A DNA stretch of 64,000 nt from the NCBI GenBank assembly GCA_002335605.1, contig BEDY01000003.1:1240001-1304000 (forward strand), read 5' to 3'. The position numbers and the translations under genes are program-made. The notes beneath the pieces are model-generated. The model had not been told where the DNA came from and searched no databases. It saw nothing but the letters and a program-made list of their open reading frames with translations. Position 1 is the stretch's first letter, and each line of letters opens with the position of its first letter. Below, piece after piece: positions 1 through 12,028 of the stretch. Source of the stretch: Prillingera fragicola. Taxonomy: Eukaryota; Basidiomycota; Tremellomycetes; Trichosporonales; Trichosporonaceae.

Positions 1-2032
1 TGGCAGCCAGCGCCTCGGCGGTCACAACGTCACCGCAGCCGGCCATGACAATGTCGGGCTCCTCGTTGGGGCGGATACACGCCCACTCCCAGATACCGAG
101 ACCCTTGGAGCAGTGCGCATCAGCCTCCTCCTTGGTGGTGTACTGGAGGTGCTCCTGCTTGTCGGCGACAATGACGTTGACATAGTTCTCGCTGCGTAGG
201 CAGTGGTCCATGGTCGAGAGCAAGCAGTTGCCGTCGGGCGGGAGATAGATGCGGACAACCTCGGCCGACTTGTTGGAGACAACGTCGAGGAAACCCGGGT
301 CCTGGTGGGTGAAACCGTTGTGGTCCTGGCGCCACACAGTGGCGGTGAGGAGCAAGTTGAGCGAAGGCACCTTGGAGCGCCACTCGACCTCGAGACACTT
401 TTCGATCCATTTGCAGTGCTGGTTGACCATTGAGTCGATAATGTGGATGAATGGCTCGTACGAATTGAGGAGACCGTGGCGACCAGAAAGAACATAGCCC
501 TCAAGCCAGCCCTCGATGGTGTGCTCGGACAGCATCTCCATGACGCGGCCAGAGAGCGCGAGGTTGCCTCCGTCCTTGTCATAGTCGAGGTAGTCGCCGA
601 GCCACACCTTTTGGGTAACCTCGTAGACCTTTCCAAGCTTGTTGGACTCGGTCTCGTCGGGCCCAAAGATGCGGAAGGTGGTGGGGTTCTTGGCGACGAC
701 GTCGCGCAACCACACGGCAAAGTTGAGCATGCTGCTCGAGCGAGTGAAACCGGGCGTGATCTCGGGGAAGGTGTACTTGCGCCAGTCGGGCAGGCTGAGC
801 GCCTTCTTGCCGAGAGCGTTGGCGACGGGATTGGCCGACATGCGGCGGATACCCTCGGGAGCGAGCTCCTGGAGCTCGGGGATGAGAGCGCCTTCCTTGG
901 TGAACACCTCCTCGGGCCTGTAGGAGCGCATCCACTCCTCCAATATCTTGAGGCTGTCCTTGTTGGTGCCAGCGTCGGCAATAGGGACCTGGTGCGCACG
1001 CCAGAAGCCCTCGAGGTGGTGGCCGCCGACGTTCTTGGGCGCGGTCCAGCCCTTGGGCGAGCGAAGAATGATCATGGGCCACTTGGGACGGAAAGCGACG
1101 CCAGACTCACGCGCCTTCTTCTGGTACTCGCGGATCTCGTCAACACACTTCTCCATGGTAGCGGCCATGGCCTGGTGCATGGTAGCGAGGTCGTGGCCCT
1201 CGACGAGGTAAGGGGTCCAGCCGTAACCCTTGAAGAGGGCAATGAGCTCCTCATGCGAGATACGAGCGAGGAGGGTGGGGTTGTTGATCTTGTAACCGTT
1301 CAGGTGGAGAACGGGAAGGACAGCTCCGTCGGTAATGGGGTTGAGGTACTTGTTGCTGTGCCACGAGGTGGCAAGCGGGCCTGTCTCGGCCTCACCGTCA
1401 CCGACCATGGTGAGGGCAATGAGGTTGGGGTGATCAAAGACGGCGCCGAAAGCGTGAGAGATGGCGTAGCCGAGCTCACCACCTTCGTGAAGCGAGCCGG
1501 GGGTCTCGGGGGTAGCGTGCGAGCCGATACCGCCGGGGAATGAGAACTGCTTGAAGAAGCGGCGCATGCCCTCGGTATCTTGCGAGATGTGGTGGTAGAC
1601 CTCGGAGTAGACACCCTCGAGGTAGCTCTGGGCCAGAACAGCGGGCGCACCGTGGCCTGACTGTCAGCTCTGTCCGTGTCCTTTTCATCGGGGAAATCAC
1701 TCACCAGGACCAGAAATGAAGAAGGCGTCAAGGTCATACTTTTTGATGAGACGGTTCATGTGCAGCCAGGTGAACACTTGTCCAGAGTCGGAACCCCAGT
1801 GGCCGAGAAGGCGCTTCTTGAGATGCTCAGTGGCGAGAGGCTCCTGGAGGAGGGGGTTCTCGCGCAGGTAGATCATGCCGAGACAGAGGTAGAGCGCGGC
1901 GCGCATCCACGCGTCATACTTGCGCTCCTCATCGACAGAAAGAGGGCCTGGGTTGGCGGGGACGGTCGAGTTGGTGGTCTGGAACGCCGAGAGCGATGGC
2001 TCCTCGGCCGGAATCTTTGGATCGTCGCCCAT
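1..2032 (-). CDS. XFP: Phosphoketolase, C-terminus cut by the window edge
   Basis: Thiamine-diphosphate enzyme that splits xylulose-5-phosphate (and usually fructose-6-phosphate) with phosphate to give acetyl-phosphate plus an aldose phosphate. Exon 1 is 2032-1705 and exon 2 starts at 1656; the 48-nt intron has a GTGAGT donor and splits the Gly codon of the GPGHGAP motif. Family landmarks read in order: start [23 protein letters not shown] near residue 75, GPGHGAP near 107, [16 protein letters not shown], the ThDP/Mg motif GDGEAETGP, then [10 protein letters not shown] and [11 protein letters not shown]. About 660 residues are present and the frame is still open at base 1, so roughly the last fifth is outside. 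The start is the first Met of an N-terminus typical of fungal members. Fungal copies are widely thought to be bacterial in origin; that is literature knowledge, not tested here. Confidence 0.95.
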
Positions 2033-3257
2033 GATTTTAGTTGGGATGGGGATACAGAGGATGAGAGTTGCACTCCGTCATGGCTTTAAGTAGCAGCTCA
2101 GGCTGAGAAAGGGAAGAGGTGGGGGGGGGGGGGGGGGCAGGATCTCTGCCGCAGCTTGGAGGCGACACACACGAGAGAGAGAGTGGTGCAAGGAGGGGGT
2201 TCTCAGGGCACACGTGTGCGCAAGAAGATTGTGACAGCACACTGTCCAAGAGGGTGTGAGACACCGAGACGTACGAGGCGCCGCTTGACGAAAGGGCTAT
2301 GACGTGCAGGACGGCTGGCCGTATGCCTTGAAGGCTGCATAAAAGTAGAATCAGCCCCTGGGTTTGTGGGAAGAGCAGCCACAGACAAAGCCAAGGATCG
2401 AGAGAACAACCCACGACTGGCGCTCGACAGACAAAAGGACAAGGTGTGCCCAGCCCCGGACAATGACGCCATGACGCCATGTCGCGTGGAACAGACGGTG
2501 GAGGCCGTGGAGGAACGGGAGTATTTCATTCTCGGAAGCAGTGGTGACGCCCCGGATTGACGATGATCATCGGCCTGGCGCATGGGTGACGTGCACAGTG
2601 GGCACATAATAATGAGATAGGAGACACGTATCTTTGGCCTGACCCTTCGTTCCTTGACAAGAGACAGATACCGGCGGCAACGACAGCGATGCTGCTGGAA
2701 ATAGCGGGGCTCTCCACACAAAAGTTGCCCAAAACTACTGAAACATTCGGCCAAGCACTCAGGTATGCGCGGGCTTGTCGTTTATGTGTGTCCAACTCGA
2801 CAAAAGGCTACTAGTGCGTAGACATCGGCCTTTGCTCGCTTGCACTATGCACGTCCCCGATGTGCAGCTCCGACAAACAGGGCCGCACATACAGCAGTAC
2901 GCCCAGTTCGGCCCGAAATGTGCGGCGGCGCTGTGGAGGCGTGCCGCGGCACCATTATTCTCTCAGGATGCCGACTACGGGCAGAGTTGTTTAAACGTGT
3001 TTGGGTGTGACACTGTATGCCTCTGACGCGCTCCTGTGTGGCCAGGTGGGCCGGCAAAGTTAGTCGCAACAGTGTGATCTGCAGCCGATTGGTGTGCGAG
3101 TGTTCGTCGGCAAATAATTGCTCACAATTCGTCCTCGTGCTTCACAATGTTCATGCTACACGTAGCCGTTTCAACCTTTGCTGCACATTCACGCTCACAC
3201 GTTCACACCTCCCCACGGCGCTCCACTCTTGTGTGCTCGTCCCCACAAGAAAGCAAC
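2033..3257. other. Intergenic region upstream of the phosphoketolase gene
   Basis: Upstream flank of the phosphoketolase gene and downstream flank of the GFA-type gene. It carries an uninterrupted 17-base G run at 2121-2137, about 90-105 bp upstream of the phosphoketolase ATG. Open frames here are short, without family signatures or convincing splice sites. No TATA box was recognised. No RNA gene was seen. Confidence 0.6.
2121..2137. repeat. G17 homopolymer
   Basis: Seventeen consecutive G on the plus strand, hence C17 on the sense strand of the phosphoketolase gene within its 5' flank. Homopolymers of this length are also a common site of sequencing-length error, so the exact count is uncertain. 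Confidence 0.8.
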
Positions 3258-4034
3258 TTAGGAGCCGCCGCCGTCCTTGTGCGCGGGAACACCAGCAATT
3301 GGGACCTCCCACTTCTCAGCGTTGCGCAGGTAGATCTCAATGCTTGGGTTGGGAATCGATCCTGGCGGGAACAAGCCTATATCACGAGGTCAGCGCAGTG
3401 CAAGGGAAGGCGACGGGCTACTCACCGGCGTGCACCTCGCGCTTCTCGGGCTGGCTGTAAAAGTCCCACACGGGTCTGCTGATCAGCTCACTGTGTGCTG
3501 GTTTGTTATGCTGGTTTGTTCTGGCGACGCGCGTCGTTTGTCCGGTTCGGAGCCAGTCTGGCGCTGGTGTGTGGCCGATGAGCATCACACCAGCAGCCAA
3601 CCGGAGACGACGACAGAGGGGGACCCGAACGCCACCCAAAGGTGGGCAACAGGGGCGCAAACACGACGACACTCACGAACCGCAGGTGGGACAGAACGAG
3701 CGAATAGTTTCGCGCCCAGACGCGGCCTTCTTGGAAAATTCCTTAAGCTCTCCCGTGAGCTCCATGTCCTTCATCGGCACGTCAAGGAGGTACGCCGCGC
3801 TGTCCGTACGTTAGCTGGTCCAGTCCAGGCTCACAGCTGGTGGGGCTGGAAAGGGGACGTACACTGTGCCCGTGTGCTGGCGGCAGTCGGTGCAGTCTGT
3901 GCCCTTGTCAGATTTCATGTGTAGGCAGGAGGGGGCAAACGTAACGCACGGCACACGTAAAAGTCCTTGGGAAGCACGTTGATGGTCAGCTTAACCGCGC
4001 CGCAGAGGCAGCTTCCTTTGATTGGGCCGGACAT
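3258..4034 (-). CDS. GFA/CENP-V-type zinc-binding protein, glutathione-dependent formaldehyde-activating-like
   Basis: Five exons: 4034-3957, 3903-3863, 3799-3677, 3490-3426 and 3376-3258, giving 141 residues; phases are consistent at every junction. The reading shows the family zinc ligands: GSCLCGAV at residues 7-14, TDCTDCRQHTG near 28-38, and FCPTCGS near 75-81, followed by a C-terminal stretch with IPNPSIEIYLRNAEKW. GFA-family folds bind structural zinc through such CxxC and Cys sites. The founding member speeds hydroxymethyl-glutathione formation, but many fungal paralogs have no known substrate, so the reaction is inferred only. The 186-nt third intron is longer than the others and the last boundary could hide a further small exon. 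It lies between the phosphoketolase gene and the sugar transporter gene. Confidence 0.85.
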
Positions 4035-5945
4035 GGTGGATGGGTGTGGTTAGCGGTCCAGGTGAGGGATTGTGAGCGAGGTTGTGTGTGAGAGATTGGG
4101 GGGTGATGGGTTGCACGATGCCAAGTGCTGCACATGGAGCCCATAATGGCTTTGTAAGCTTGGTGTTACCAGGTGGAGGTTGGTGACGTCAAGGAGGTTC
4201 AGCTGATCTTGATCTCAACCTAACGACGAGTACACTGCCTCGCGCGTCTGGCGAGAGGGCAGAGGCGCAGAGATGCTGCCTAGGCTGCACTTGGGATAAC
4301 TCCCAGCAGCTCTCTGGTCTGAGCAGCCCATGGCGCATGGCATGGCACAGGTCAACTTGAGATCGTTTTATGATTGCACGAATAATTAAATAACTGATTA
4401 AACTCGAGACCCGGTTTGTAAAGCCGATTATCAAAATCAATTCCTTTGTCATCGATTTCACTACTTTTATGCGACTGTAGCCCGATGCTTCCTACTAGAA
4501 TCCCAACATGTGCAGAAATATTGAGCAAGGGCAGGCCATTATCTGTAGAAACAGAGCAGATCATAGCGTGAATAGAGATAGGGAGGCAGAACTGGTAAAC
4601 ACAACTCAGATTATGTGACACTGAGGGAAAGGGGATGATCGATGACAGTGATGTTTGCTCGGCTTACAGAGCGTCCTCAATGTCGATCCCGCCCTCGCAA
4701 CCTTCATGGCCACACAGGCCACCAAGTCATCTTCTCGCCCCAACAATGCTGGGGCCGCCTTGTCTATAGCGGCTCCCCGCTCCCGTCGACCTCGTCCCCA
4801 ACCCCCACCGACATGTGCCCAGCGAGCAGCGGGGCGCCTCTACCGTAGGCCGGCCACCCACAGCAGCGCACGTCAGTAACACGACGGGCAGGACTCACCC
4901 GATATTCGATATCGTTGAGCCTCGCGTGAATAATAAATGGGTTGGCGTCCACCTGACTCTCCCCAAGGTTCCGAAGCCCACGGGCATAGAGAGGTGCGAG
5001 CACTAACCTTCCTGGCGCCTTAGGGTTGCTTCCACTGAGCTAGCACGGCGAGATGGGCTGCGAGCCCACCGCCTCGCTCAGGTATGGTAGCCAGGGGCTT
5101 GACCATGCGCAGATGTTTGTTAAGACGGATCTGCGTCAGGTTGAGGCGAGCATCACATCTGGCGAAGAGCAATGCGGGCAAAGGGAGACACGCGCACAAG
5201 TCAAAACGTTATACTGGAATCTTGCCGAGCAACTGTGCCTGCCTACCTCGTCAGAGTGGATCTACGTTTTATCATCCCGCCCGTGAGGAAATCAACATTA
5301 CTTCACGGAGAAGACTAACGGGAGCCGAAAATCTAAATTACCACGTTGATGACCTCTGGGCCTTGTTTTGATCGGACAAACCAGACGGCCGACGCAGCTC
5401 AATCTTTACCCTTGCCGAGCCATCGCTGCTCCCCTGCAGCCACCGACGCCAGCTGAGCATTGTCGTTGGCTGCGTCACCAGGGATACACATCACCCTGGG
5501 ACACGTGTGCGGCATTGGCGGCATCGATGCAATGTCGCAGTCTTAGCTCGCGGCACTTGCACCGTTTACCCAATAGTCAACTAGCTTTGGCCGACCGTAA
5601 ATATTCGTCGGCCCTAAGACCCTTCAGCCTCCTGGCCTCTGCCGCAATCAAGATCATGTGTGACGTCTTGCACCAACTTTACTTTGCAACTGGGATACCC
5701 AGTTCGGCCTGGAAGCCCCGTCCGCTAGTCATCAATGCCCCCGACTGGCTCGCACCCCGTAGCACGGGGTCCATCTTGGTACGGCCGGGTTGTAGACGGG
5801 GCATTCGGGGTCCAGTGGGGGTGGACTCACAAAGAGAGTAGGGTTAGGCCAAGGGGGACTGCGTGTCGGAGCGCGAGAGATGTAAAAGAGGCCAACCAAT
5901 ACCACATCTTCCCTCTACTGTTCACCAATACTCACATTCACCACT
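4035..5945. other. Intergenic region, no supported gene
   Basis: A 1.9-kb divergent spacer between the GFA-type gene (-) and the sugar transporter (+). An AT-rich patch lies at about 4370-4450. Minus-strand bases 5030-4890 contain a coding-like stretch ending at a good GTGAGT donor near 4899, but no partner exon with a matching frame was found on either side. Nothing else was recognised. Confidence 0.5.
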
Positions 5946-7708
5946 ATGCCAGGCAGCAGTAAGAAAGCTTTGACATTATGTCTCTTCCAGTCCCTCGCTG
6001 GAGTCATCTTTGGATGGGGAAACTCGGAGGGCGCGGGTCTGGTGAGTTGGCTGCCTCTTTGGATGTGGCCTGCCTCTAACGCGCTTCACAGTTTAGCATG
6101 GACTCGTTCACCCAGCGGTTTGGCCAGTGTGACGAGGCAGGTGTTTGCTCGATGAGCATTATCCGCCAGTCGGCATTCACTGGTCTTCTTTCGCTCGGTG
6201 CTCTCGTCGGCGCCGTCTCATCCGGCTCCATCGCTGATCGCGTGAGTACATCCCTCGCGCGCCAGAGCATCAAACTGACAAATCAGATCGGCCTCCGTCT
6301 TACATGTATCATCTTCATCTGCATTCACTTGATCGGCTCTGCCATCGAGGTGAGTAGTGTCGTGTGCGAGCTTTGAAGCCGCGCCACAAAACTTGCACCC
6401 TGGCTGTGGCACAAACTGACCTCCACACAGTGCTCTGGCAAGGTCTACCAGCAAATCTACGTCGCGCGTGTCCTTCTGGGTCTCGGCATTGGTGCCACTT
6501 CGGGTCTCGTCCCCGTCTTCCAGGCAGAGGCGGCACCACCCAAGTGGCGTGGTCTCGTGACTGGTTCGTTCCAGCTCTGCGTCACCATGGGTATCTGGGG
6601 TGTCTCGATCACCTCTTGGGCAATGAACTCGGGCTACGTTGGCGACAAGACTTGGCACGTCCCCACCGGCCTTCCCATGGCGTTCGACGTCTGTCTCCTC
6701 GTTGGCTTCATCCTTTGCCCCGAGTCACCCCGCTTCCTCGCCAAGCAGGGCAAGTGGGACGAGTGCCGCAAGAACCTCGCCAACCTTCGTTCACTCCCTG
6801 TTGACTCGACCGAGCTCGACGAGGAAATGGCCGAGGTCGAGGCAAAGGCCGCCGAGGACAAGGAGCGCGGCGCCGTCTCGTACGCCGAGTGCTTTTCGAC
6901 CAAGGACCGCATTCTTTACCGTGTCATGATCGGTTGCATGGTCCAGATCGGCCAGCAGATTACTGGTATCAACTTTTTCTTCTCGTACGGCGTTCAGTTT
7001 GCTCAGACCGCCGGCCTCGACGACTCGTACATTTTCCAGATCATCCTCGCATCGGTCAACGTTGCCATGTCGTTCCCTGGTATCTGGCTCGTCGACCGTG
7101 CTGGCCGCCGCCCTGTCCTGCTGTACGGCTACATTGCCATGTTCATTGGGCAGATTGTCACAGGGTCAGTCTCCAAGGCTCACCCCGAGAGCAAACAGGC
7201 TGGTGACGTCCTCATCACTTTCACTTGCTTCTTCATTGCTGCCTTTGCCTGCACGGCAGGACCCGTCGCATGGGTTGTCTGCGGCGAGACATTCCCTATC
7301 CGTCTGTCTGCGCGTTGCGTGACCATTGGAACTGGAGCAAACTGGCTCATGAGCCTGGTCATCGCGTTTGCCGCTCCCCAGATCCAGGCTCGCATCGGCA
7401 CTGGCATTACCTTTGTCTGGGCTGGTTGTCTGGCTCTCAACTTCGTCTTCACCTGGCTAGTGATTCCGGAGACCAAGGGCTTGAGCATCGAGCAGATCGA
7501 TGCGATGTACCTGTCGCGCGTCCCCGCATTCAAGACGAACAAGCTCGACAAGGTGGCTGCCCAGATGGAGCCGACCGCCGAAAACGAGACCAAGGCTCAC
7601 CAGGAGCACGCAGCTGAATCCAACAGCCCTCTGGACAGCTCGAGCATCAACACTGCTGTCGGAGAGGCTGCCGAGAAGGAGAAGAAGCGCGGTGCCGACC
7701 GGGTGTAA
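5946..7708 (+). CDS. MFS sugar transporter, hexose-transporter family
   Basis: Proton-linked or facilitative monosaccharide transporter expected in the plasma membrane with twelve membrane segments. Four exons: 5946-6041, 6092-6241, 6287-6349 and 6431-7708; 528 residues, with all introns ending in phase 0. Sugar-porter signatures are all present: PESPRFLAKQGK after TM6, QQITGINFFF in TM7, the DRAGRRP loop between TM8 and TM9, and the PETKGLSIEQID signature after TM12. The N-terminus is short (MPGSSKKALT) and runs straight into TM1 with FGWGNSEGAG, where many hexose transporters have a GYDTG-like sequence. The C-terminal tail is hydrophilic and rich in Ala, Glu and Lys. It converges with the dehydrogenase gene, leaving 141 bp between stops. 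The substrate cannot be read from sequence. Confidence 0.95.
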
Positions 7709-7849
7709 GTTTGTTTGGAGGAGCGCATGTTAGTTCATGAGGGACGAGTCGATAGATATCATGTATTCCAATCGCGCATATTTGCGGGCACGAAGCCGGC
7801 TAGGCTGATAGCTCTCGCCATCATTTACCAATAACACATGCTTGTCGCA

Positions 7850-8906
7850 TCACACAAGCCTATCCAACGGCTCCAGGCCGTCAACGACCCGTTCGAGGTT
7901 TATGGCGGTGTGCTGCCACATCCACTCCAACACGTCGTCAAACGCATACCCCGTGTGGGGGGTGCGTATAACGATAGATCTCCCGTCCTGACCCCACTTG
8001 GTCGTCCTCCAGCGCGAGTCGGCCGGTAGGGGTTCAACGTCGAACACGTCCAATCCGGCGCCACGAATCACTCCGCGATCCAATACGTCCAACAGGTCGT
8101 CCTCGCCAACGAGCGGCCCGCGCGACGTGTTGATAAGGAACGAGCTTGGCTTCATCTTGGCCAAATCCTCAGCCCCCACAATACCGCGACTGCGCGACGA
8201 CAGCAAACAGTGCAGCGACAGCACATCGGATGTCGCAAAAAGCTCGTCCTTTGAGACCGCCTTGAAAGTGCCTCTTGGCAGACCGGCCTTCTCTGCTGCT
8301 GCATCTGCACGTTCCTGGTCCAAGTTCTGCGACCAGGCAATGACCCGCATGCCAAACAAGACACCGATTTTGGCCACGTCGGTACCCAGTTTACCGAGAC
8401 CGAGGATGCCGAGGGTGGCTCCGCCGAGGTAGGTGTTGAGAGGCGAGGCTCCGCCCCAGCTACCCGCGGCGACGAGGGCGTCGTCTCGGCCAATGTTGTT
8501 GGCCAGCGCGAGAATGAGCGCCCAAGTGTGTTGAACCGTAGCCGCAGGTCCGCTATGGATTAGCTCGTGCCGTGCACTCGACGACTCACGGCGTGTCTTT
8601 GACAGGCGTACCAGCGACAATGATCCCCCTGTCCCTGGCGGCATCCATGTCGATGCCTTTGTTCCGCATGCCGGTAGTGAGAAGAATCTTCAATTTGGGG
8701 AGCTTCCCAAGCAAGCTTGCAGTGAACGGTGTGCGCTCACGCATGGTACTGATGACCTCGAATGGCTCCAGCCTTGCCGCAACAGCATCCTCATCCGAAG
8801 CTGGAAGCGTGTCTGCGAACTCGACGAACTCGGCACGGCCACGCAGCTCAGCAGGGACGTGCTTTTGGAACAGCTTGTGGTAGTCGTCTAGAATTGCAAT
8901 GCGCAT
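7850..8906 (-). CDS. D-isomer-specific 2-hydroxyacid dehydrogenase
   Basis: NAD(P)-dependent oxidoreductase interconverting 2-oxoacids and D-2-hydroxyacids. Two exons, 8906-8590 and 8552-7850, give 339 residues; the 37-nt intron rebuilds TPGPAATVQHTW. Visible landmarks: the start MRIAILDDYH of the substrate domain, TTGMRNKGID around residue 82, the Rossmann motif GLGKLG, the arginine region NTSRGPLVG (catalytic Arg), the DVFDVEPLP block (catalytic Glu) and TPHTGYA (catalytic His). All three catalytic residues are therefore intact. An alternative upstream Met at 9026 would add 40 residues that do not resemble the family, so the inner Met was chosen. It neighbours a sugar transporter, convergent, and a tRNA; a glyoxylate/hydroxypyruvate or other 2-oxoacid substrate is possible but not shown. 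Confidence 0.93.
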
Positions 8907-9159
8907 GTTGGGTGTGTGAGATGGACAGATGTCCCAGTGGGGCTTAGTGTCGCAATGATGCCAACACGTCAGCTTGATGTCGGTGGAGGCATCCAGCCGG
9001 TTGAGCCGGCCCGGGCGATCAGACATGTTTCTGTTTCAAACACCTCTCACACATGGCTGTATCTCGTCAGCAAAATGCCATGGAGGCTAAGTATTGGCGT
9101 TGACGTCTTCCTCGCAAAACAAACACATAGAACATCCCAAAAGAATGGCAAAAAGAGAA

Positions 9160-9244
9160 GGTCGAACTGGGAATCGAACCCAGATTACCAGAACAACGTT
9201 CGAAGCGTCAGAATCTGGTGTACTAACCGTTATACGATTCAACC
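9160..9244 (-). tRNA. tRNA-Gln (anticodon CTG) with a 14-nt intron
   Basis: The minus strand folds as a tRNA: the acceptor stem GGTTGAA pairs with TTCGACC with one T-G pair, the D-arm is GTA...TAC with the A-box GTATAACGGTTAGT, the anticodon stem CCAGA pairs with TCTGG, and the T-arm has the B-box GGTTCGATTCC. The loop reads TT-CTG-A followed by an inserted CGCTTCGAACGTTG and then T, placing a 14-nt intron after position 37 in the canonical position. Removing it leaves 71 nt. The intron carries CGTTCG-type complementarity typical of the bulge-helix-bulge context. Confidence 0.93.
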
Positions 9245-9432
9245 TATATTTAGTATTTTGACAGACAGAATATCAGTAGCACAGGGCGTATCCACAACCG
9301 TTCTCTCTTCTTGTTAACCTTTCACTTGTACGCTCACGATGGGCACCCTAAGAAGCCAAAGATAACATAGGCAGCCTCATTCTACCACGCAGCGACTATA
9401 GAGATAATCTTACAACTGTTTTTCTCCACACC

Positions 9433-11629
9433 TTAGTGCTCTGGAAGGGCAGAGGTGTGGACCTCGGGCGACATGGACTGACGGCGGTGGATTTGGACAA
9501 CAGTGGGGCCGTTGAAGTGCTTGCGGGCGCTGACGGCGTACCAGATGGCGGCAATGGTCGAGAAACCAGCAAAGACGACCGAGGCGTAGTTCATCGACTG
9601 GGGGGTGACTGGAATACCGGAAGCTGTTTAGGTTAGGGCCTGTTCGACGACAAAAATGGGAGAGACTTACGCATACAGAACAGAATGATGGAGAAGCTGA
9701 TCCACATGCAGGTGAAGACGTTAATAGCCCACCCAAACTTGCCGAGAGAGTAGGGTGCGTTCTGGACCATCTTGCGGCCACGGAGGATGGAGCACAGAAT
9801 GGGGAACGCGTACGAGCAGCCGAGACAGATGGTGGCGACACCAGTGAACGCATTGAACGCGGCGCTCGAGCCCAGGTAGATAAGACCCAGAAGCATGCAG
9901 ATAACAGTCGACAGACAGAGTGCATTGAGGGGCACATCGTAGCGCGGGTTGACGACCTTCCACCACTGGGAGCCGGGAATACCACCGTCGCGACTGAAAG
10001 CCCAGGTGCAGCGTGATGCGGCCGTGAGGGAACCGACAGCGGCGAACATCCAGATACCCAGAATGAGGAAAAGAAGACCAAAAGCGCCACCGGCGGTGCC
10101 CATAACCATCTTGTAGAGCTCGGGCATGGGCTGAAGACCGGCGTTGGCAATCTCAAGCAGGGGGTCGATCATCTCAGGGCGCATGACAAAGAGGAGGGGA
10201 AGCTGTTGTCAGCCCAGAAAGAAAGAATGCACTCACGAGGTAGACGACACCAGTAATACCAGCAGCAGCGACTGAGAGAACCATGGCACGAGGAACCTCA
10301 CGTTGGGGGGCGCGCACCTCTTCGCAGAGCGCGGCAACCATTCCGTAACCAGTGAGGGTGTAGGCGGCCTGCAAGAGACCGACGCAGAACGACCAGCCGT
10401 CAGGCCAGCCGGAGCGCGACGCATCAAAGTGACCAAAAGCCCAAGCAGCGCTGTTGCGAGAAGGTGCTTTGACCAAAAGGGAGATGATAATGATGCTGGA
10501 ACGTCAGCAGCCGCCTTCGCCAGCTCCCCGTTGCTCAACCGACTCTGCATGGAATGCGGTGATTCCACACTCCAATTGGTCCTCGAGGTGTGGAGAGTAC
10601 GCATAACAGTAGAACTTACAGCACTGAGGCGCCTGTCCAGTACAAGCAGAGAGTGTTCAATTGCTCCAACCACCTGTTGCAGAAGATGTTGATGACTAGG
10701 GTAACCAACATCACCGCCCAGAAGACGAGGAGAGTCTGCCACGCGGTCGGGGTGTAGTCTGGTTTGAACAGCACAACTGCGGCGAGGACCAGTTGACTGC
10801 CACCAAAGGAGATTGAAGCAGTTACACTAGGAGCGTCAGCGACAGAACTGCCCGCAAATGAGTAGCAGGAGGAGGAGAAGACGTTGAGGAGGATGTGGTG
10901 CCACTCGGCCAAATTGTTTCCGTACTCACGTCCAGTTACCGACAGTACCCAGCCACCCAGTGAGGTAGGATGAGAAGGCAGCGTACTTCTCGTTTGAAAG
11001 CATGGCCGACCAGTCTGCACGTCAGTAACAGGCTCGGCACTGGCCGACCGTACGCACAATAAACACCACCGGAAGTAGGAAACACGGAGCAACTGCTACG
11101 TCAGCCACTGCCACCATGCGCCCCCTTGTGTCCGTGCGCTGGGTCTGAGACATTACTCTTGCGCCCTATGCGCCCAGAATCTTACGAGATCACGATACCC
11201 ACATTTCAGCAAGACTGGAGGAAATCGCAAGAGACACAAGCGACACAAAGATCCACTGCTCGGGTCAGCACCGCCCATGATTGTCACGCGAGCAGCAGCA
11301 CTCACGCCCCAGATAATGGTCACAGGCCCGCCGTTGGTGAGCGCGAGAGGGAACATTGTACTCGAACCGAACGGCACGGCCATGATGGCGAACGACAGGC
11401 CAAGGACAGCCACCATGCCAAGGTTGCGTTTCAATTCCTGGCCGAAGTGTCAGTCCAATGTTTGACAGCCGTGCGCAGTGTCGGTTTGCCGATCGGCAAC
11501 CCCATGCTTGCTCACCTGCTTGTAACCCATCTCCTCGAGCCTGTTCGCGACATCGTCGCTGGCACTATACACATGAGCCTCGACCTGTTTCTCGCTTAGG
11601 GAGTTGTTCTTATCGTAAGCCGCGGACAT
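9433..11629 (-). CDS. Amino acid/choline/GABA-type permease, APC superfamily
   Basis: Plasma-membrane permease of the family that includes fungal choline, GABA and amino acid carriers. Nine exons: 11629-11516, 11437-11306, 11255-11203, 11092-11058, 11014-10930, 10826-10620, 10495-10237, 10202-9671 and 9623-9433; 535 residues, phase-consistent throughout. The N-terminal tail is hydrophilic (MSAAYDKNNSLSEKQ). TM1 follows with LGLSFAIMAVPFGSS, then the highly conserved AEICSVFPTSGGVYYW block assembled across three exons, LTGWLGTVGNWT, and later a GYGMVAALCEEVRAPQREVPRA loop, which is the family signature 'E(E)v..p...vPra'. The tail ends HRRQSMSPEVHTSALPEH. The exons of 53 and 35 nt explain why no long open frame covers the amino half. 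The substrate is not resolved. Confidence 0.92.
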
Positions 11630-12028
11630 GATGGCCGATGTTAAGCGGCTGTCGCTAGTGTAGTGTTGCTGATGTTAGGGGTGACGCGATGGTCGATAGA
11701 GCTTTGTTGCGCTACAGTCAGTCGGCAGTGCAGTGACCGCGATGGAGAGATGGAGCGAAGAAGAAAAGCCCACGACTGAGCCCAATGGTACCTGCATCAT
11801 GAACCGGATGCAACCACTCCTCCGGCTGGCTACCCGGTCGCTTGCCCGGCCTGAACGGGCATGCTCGTAGGTGGGTGAATCTCTCGTGATCTTGTGAGCA
11901 GTTGACTGCGGGGTACCACGTCTCACCGTCACGATCTCTTGTTTGACCAATCCAACACTGTGTCCAGGCCCTTGATGCAATGATAGACGGCACGGAGGCC
12001 CGGCTGCCATGACGAGGCGGCGCAGGGT
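11630..12028. other. Upstream region of the permease gene
   Basis: About 400 bp with no supported gene. It contains the promoter side of the permease gene on the minus strand. No TATA-like element was recognised. Confidence 0.4.

Noticed and set aside
443..1543. Long plus-strand open frame of 366 codons opposite the phosphoketolase gene
   Set aside because: It is the antisense shadow of a strongly conserved coding frame in GC-rich DNA; no motifs and no splice sites of its own.
4764..5030. Minus-strand coding-like stretch ending at a GTGAGT donor
   Set aside because: No partner exon in a matching frame upstream or downstream could be found, and the 5.1-5.9 kb region has no coding character.
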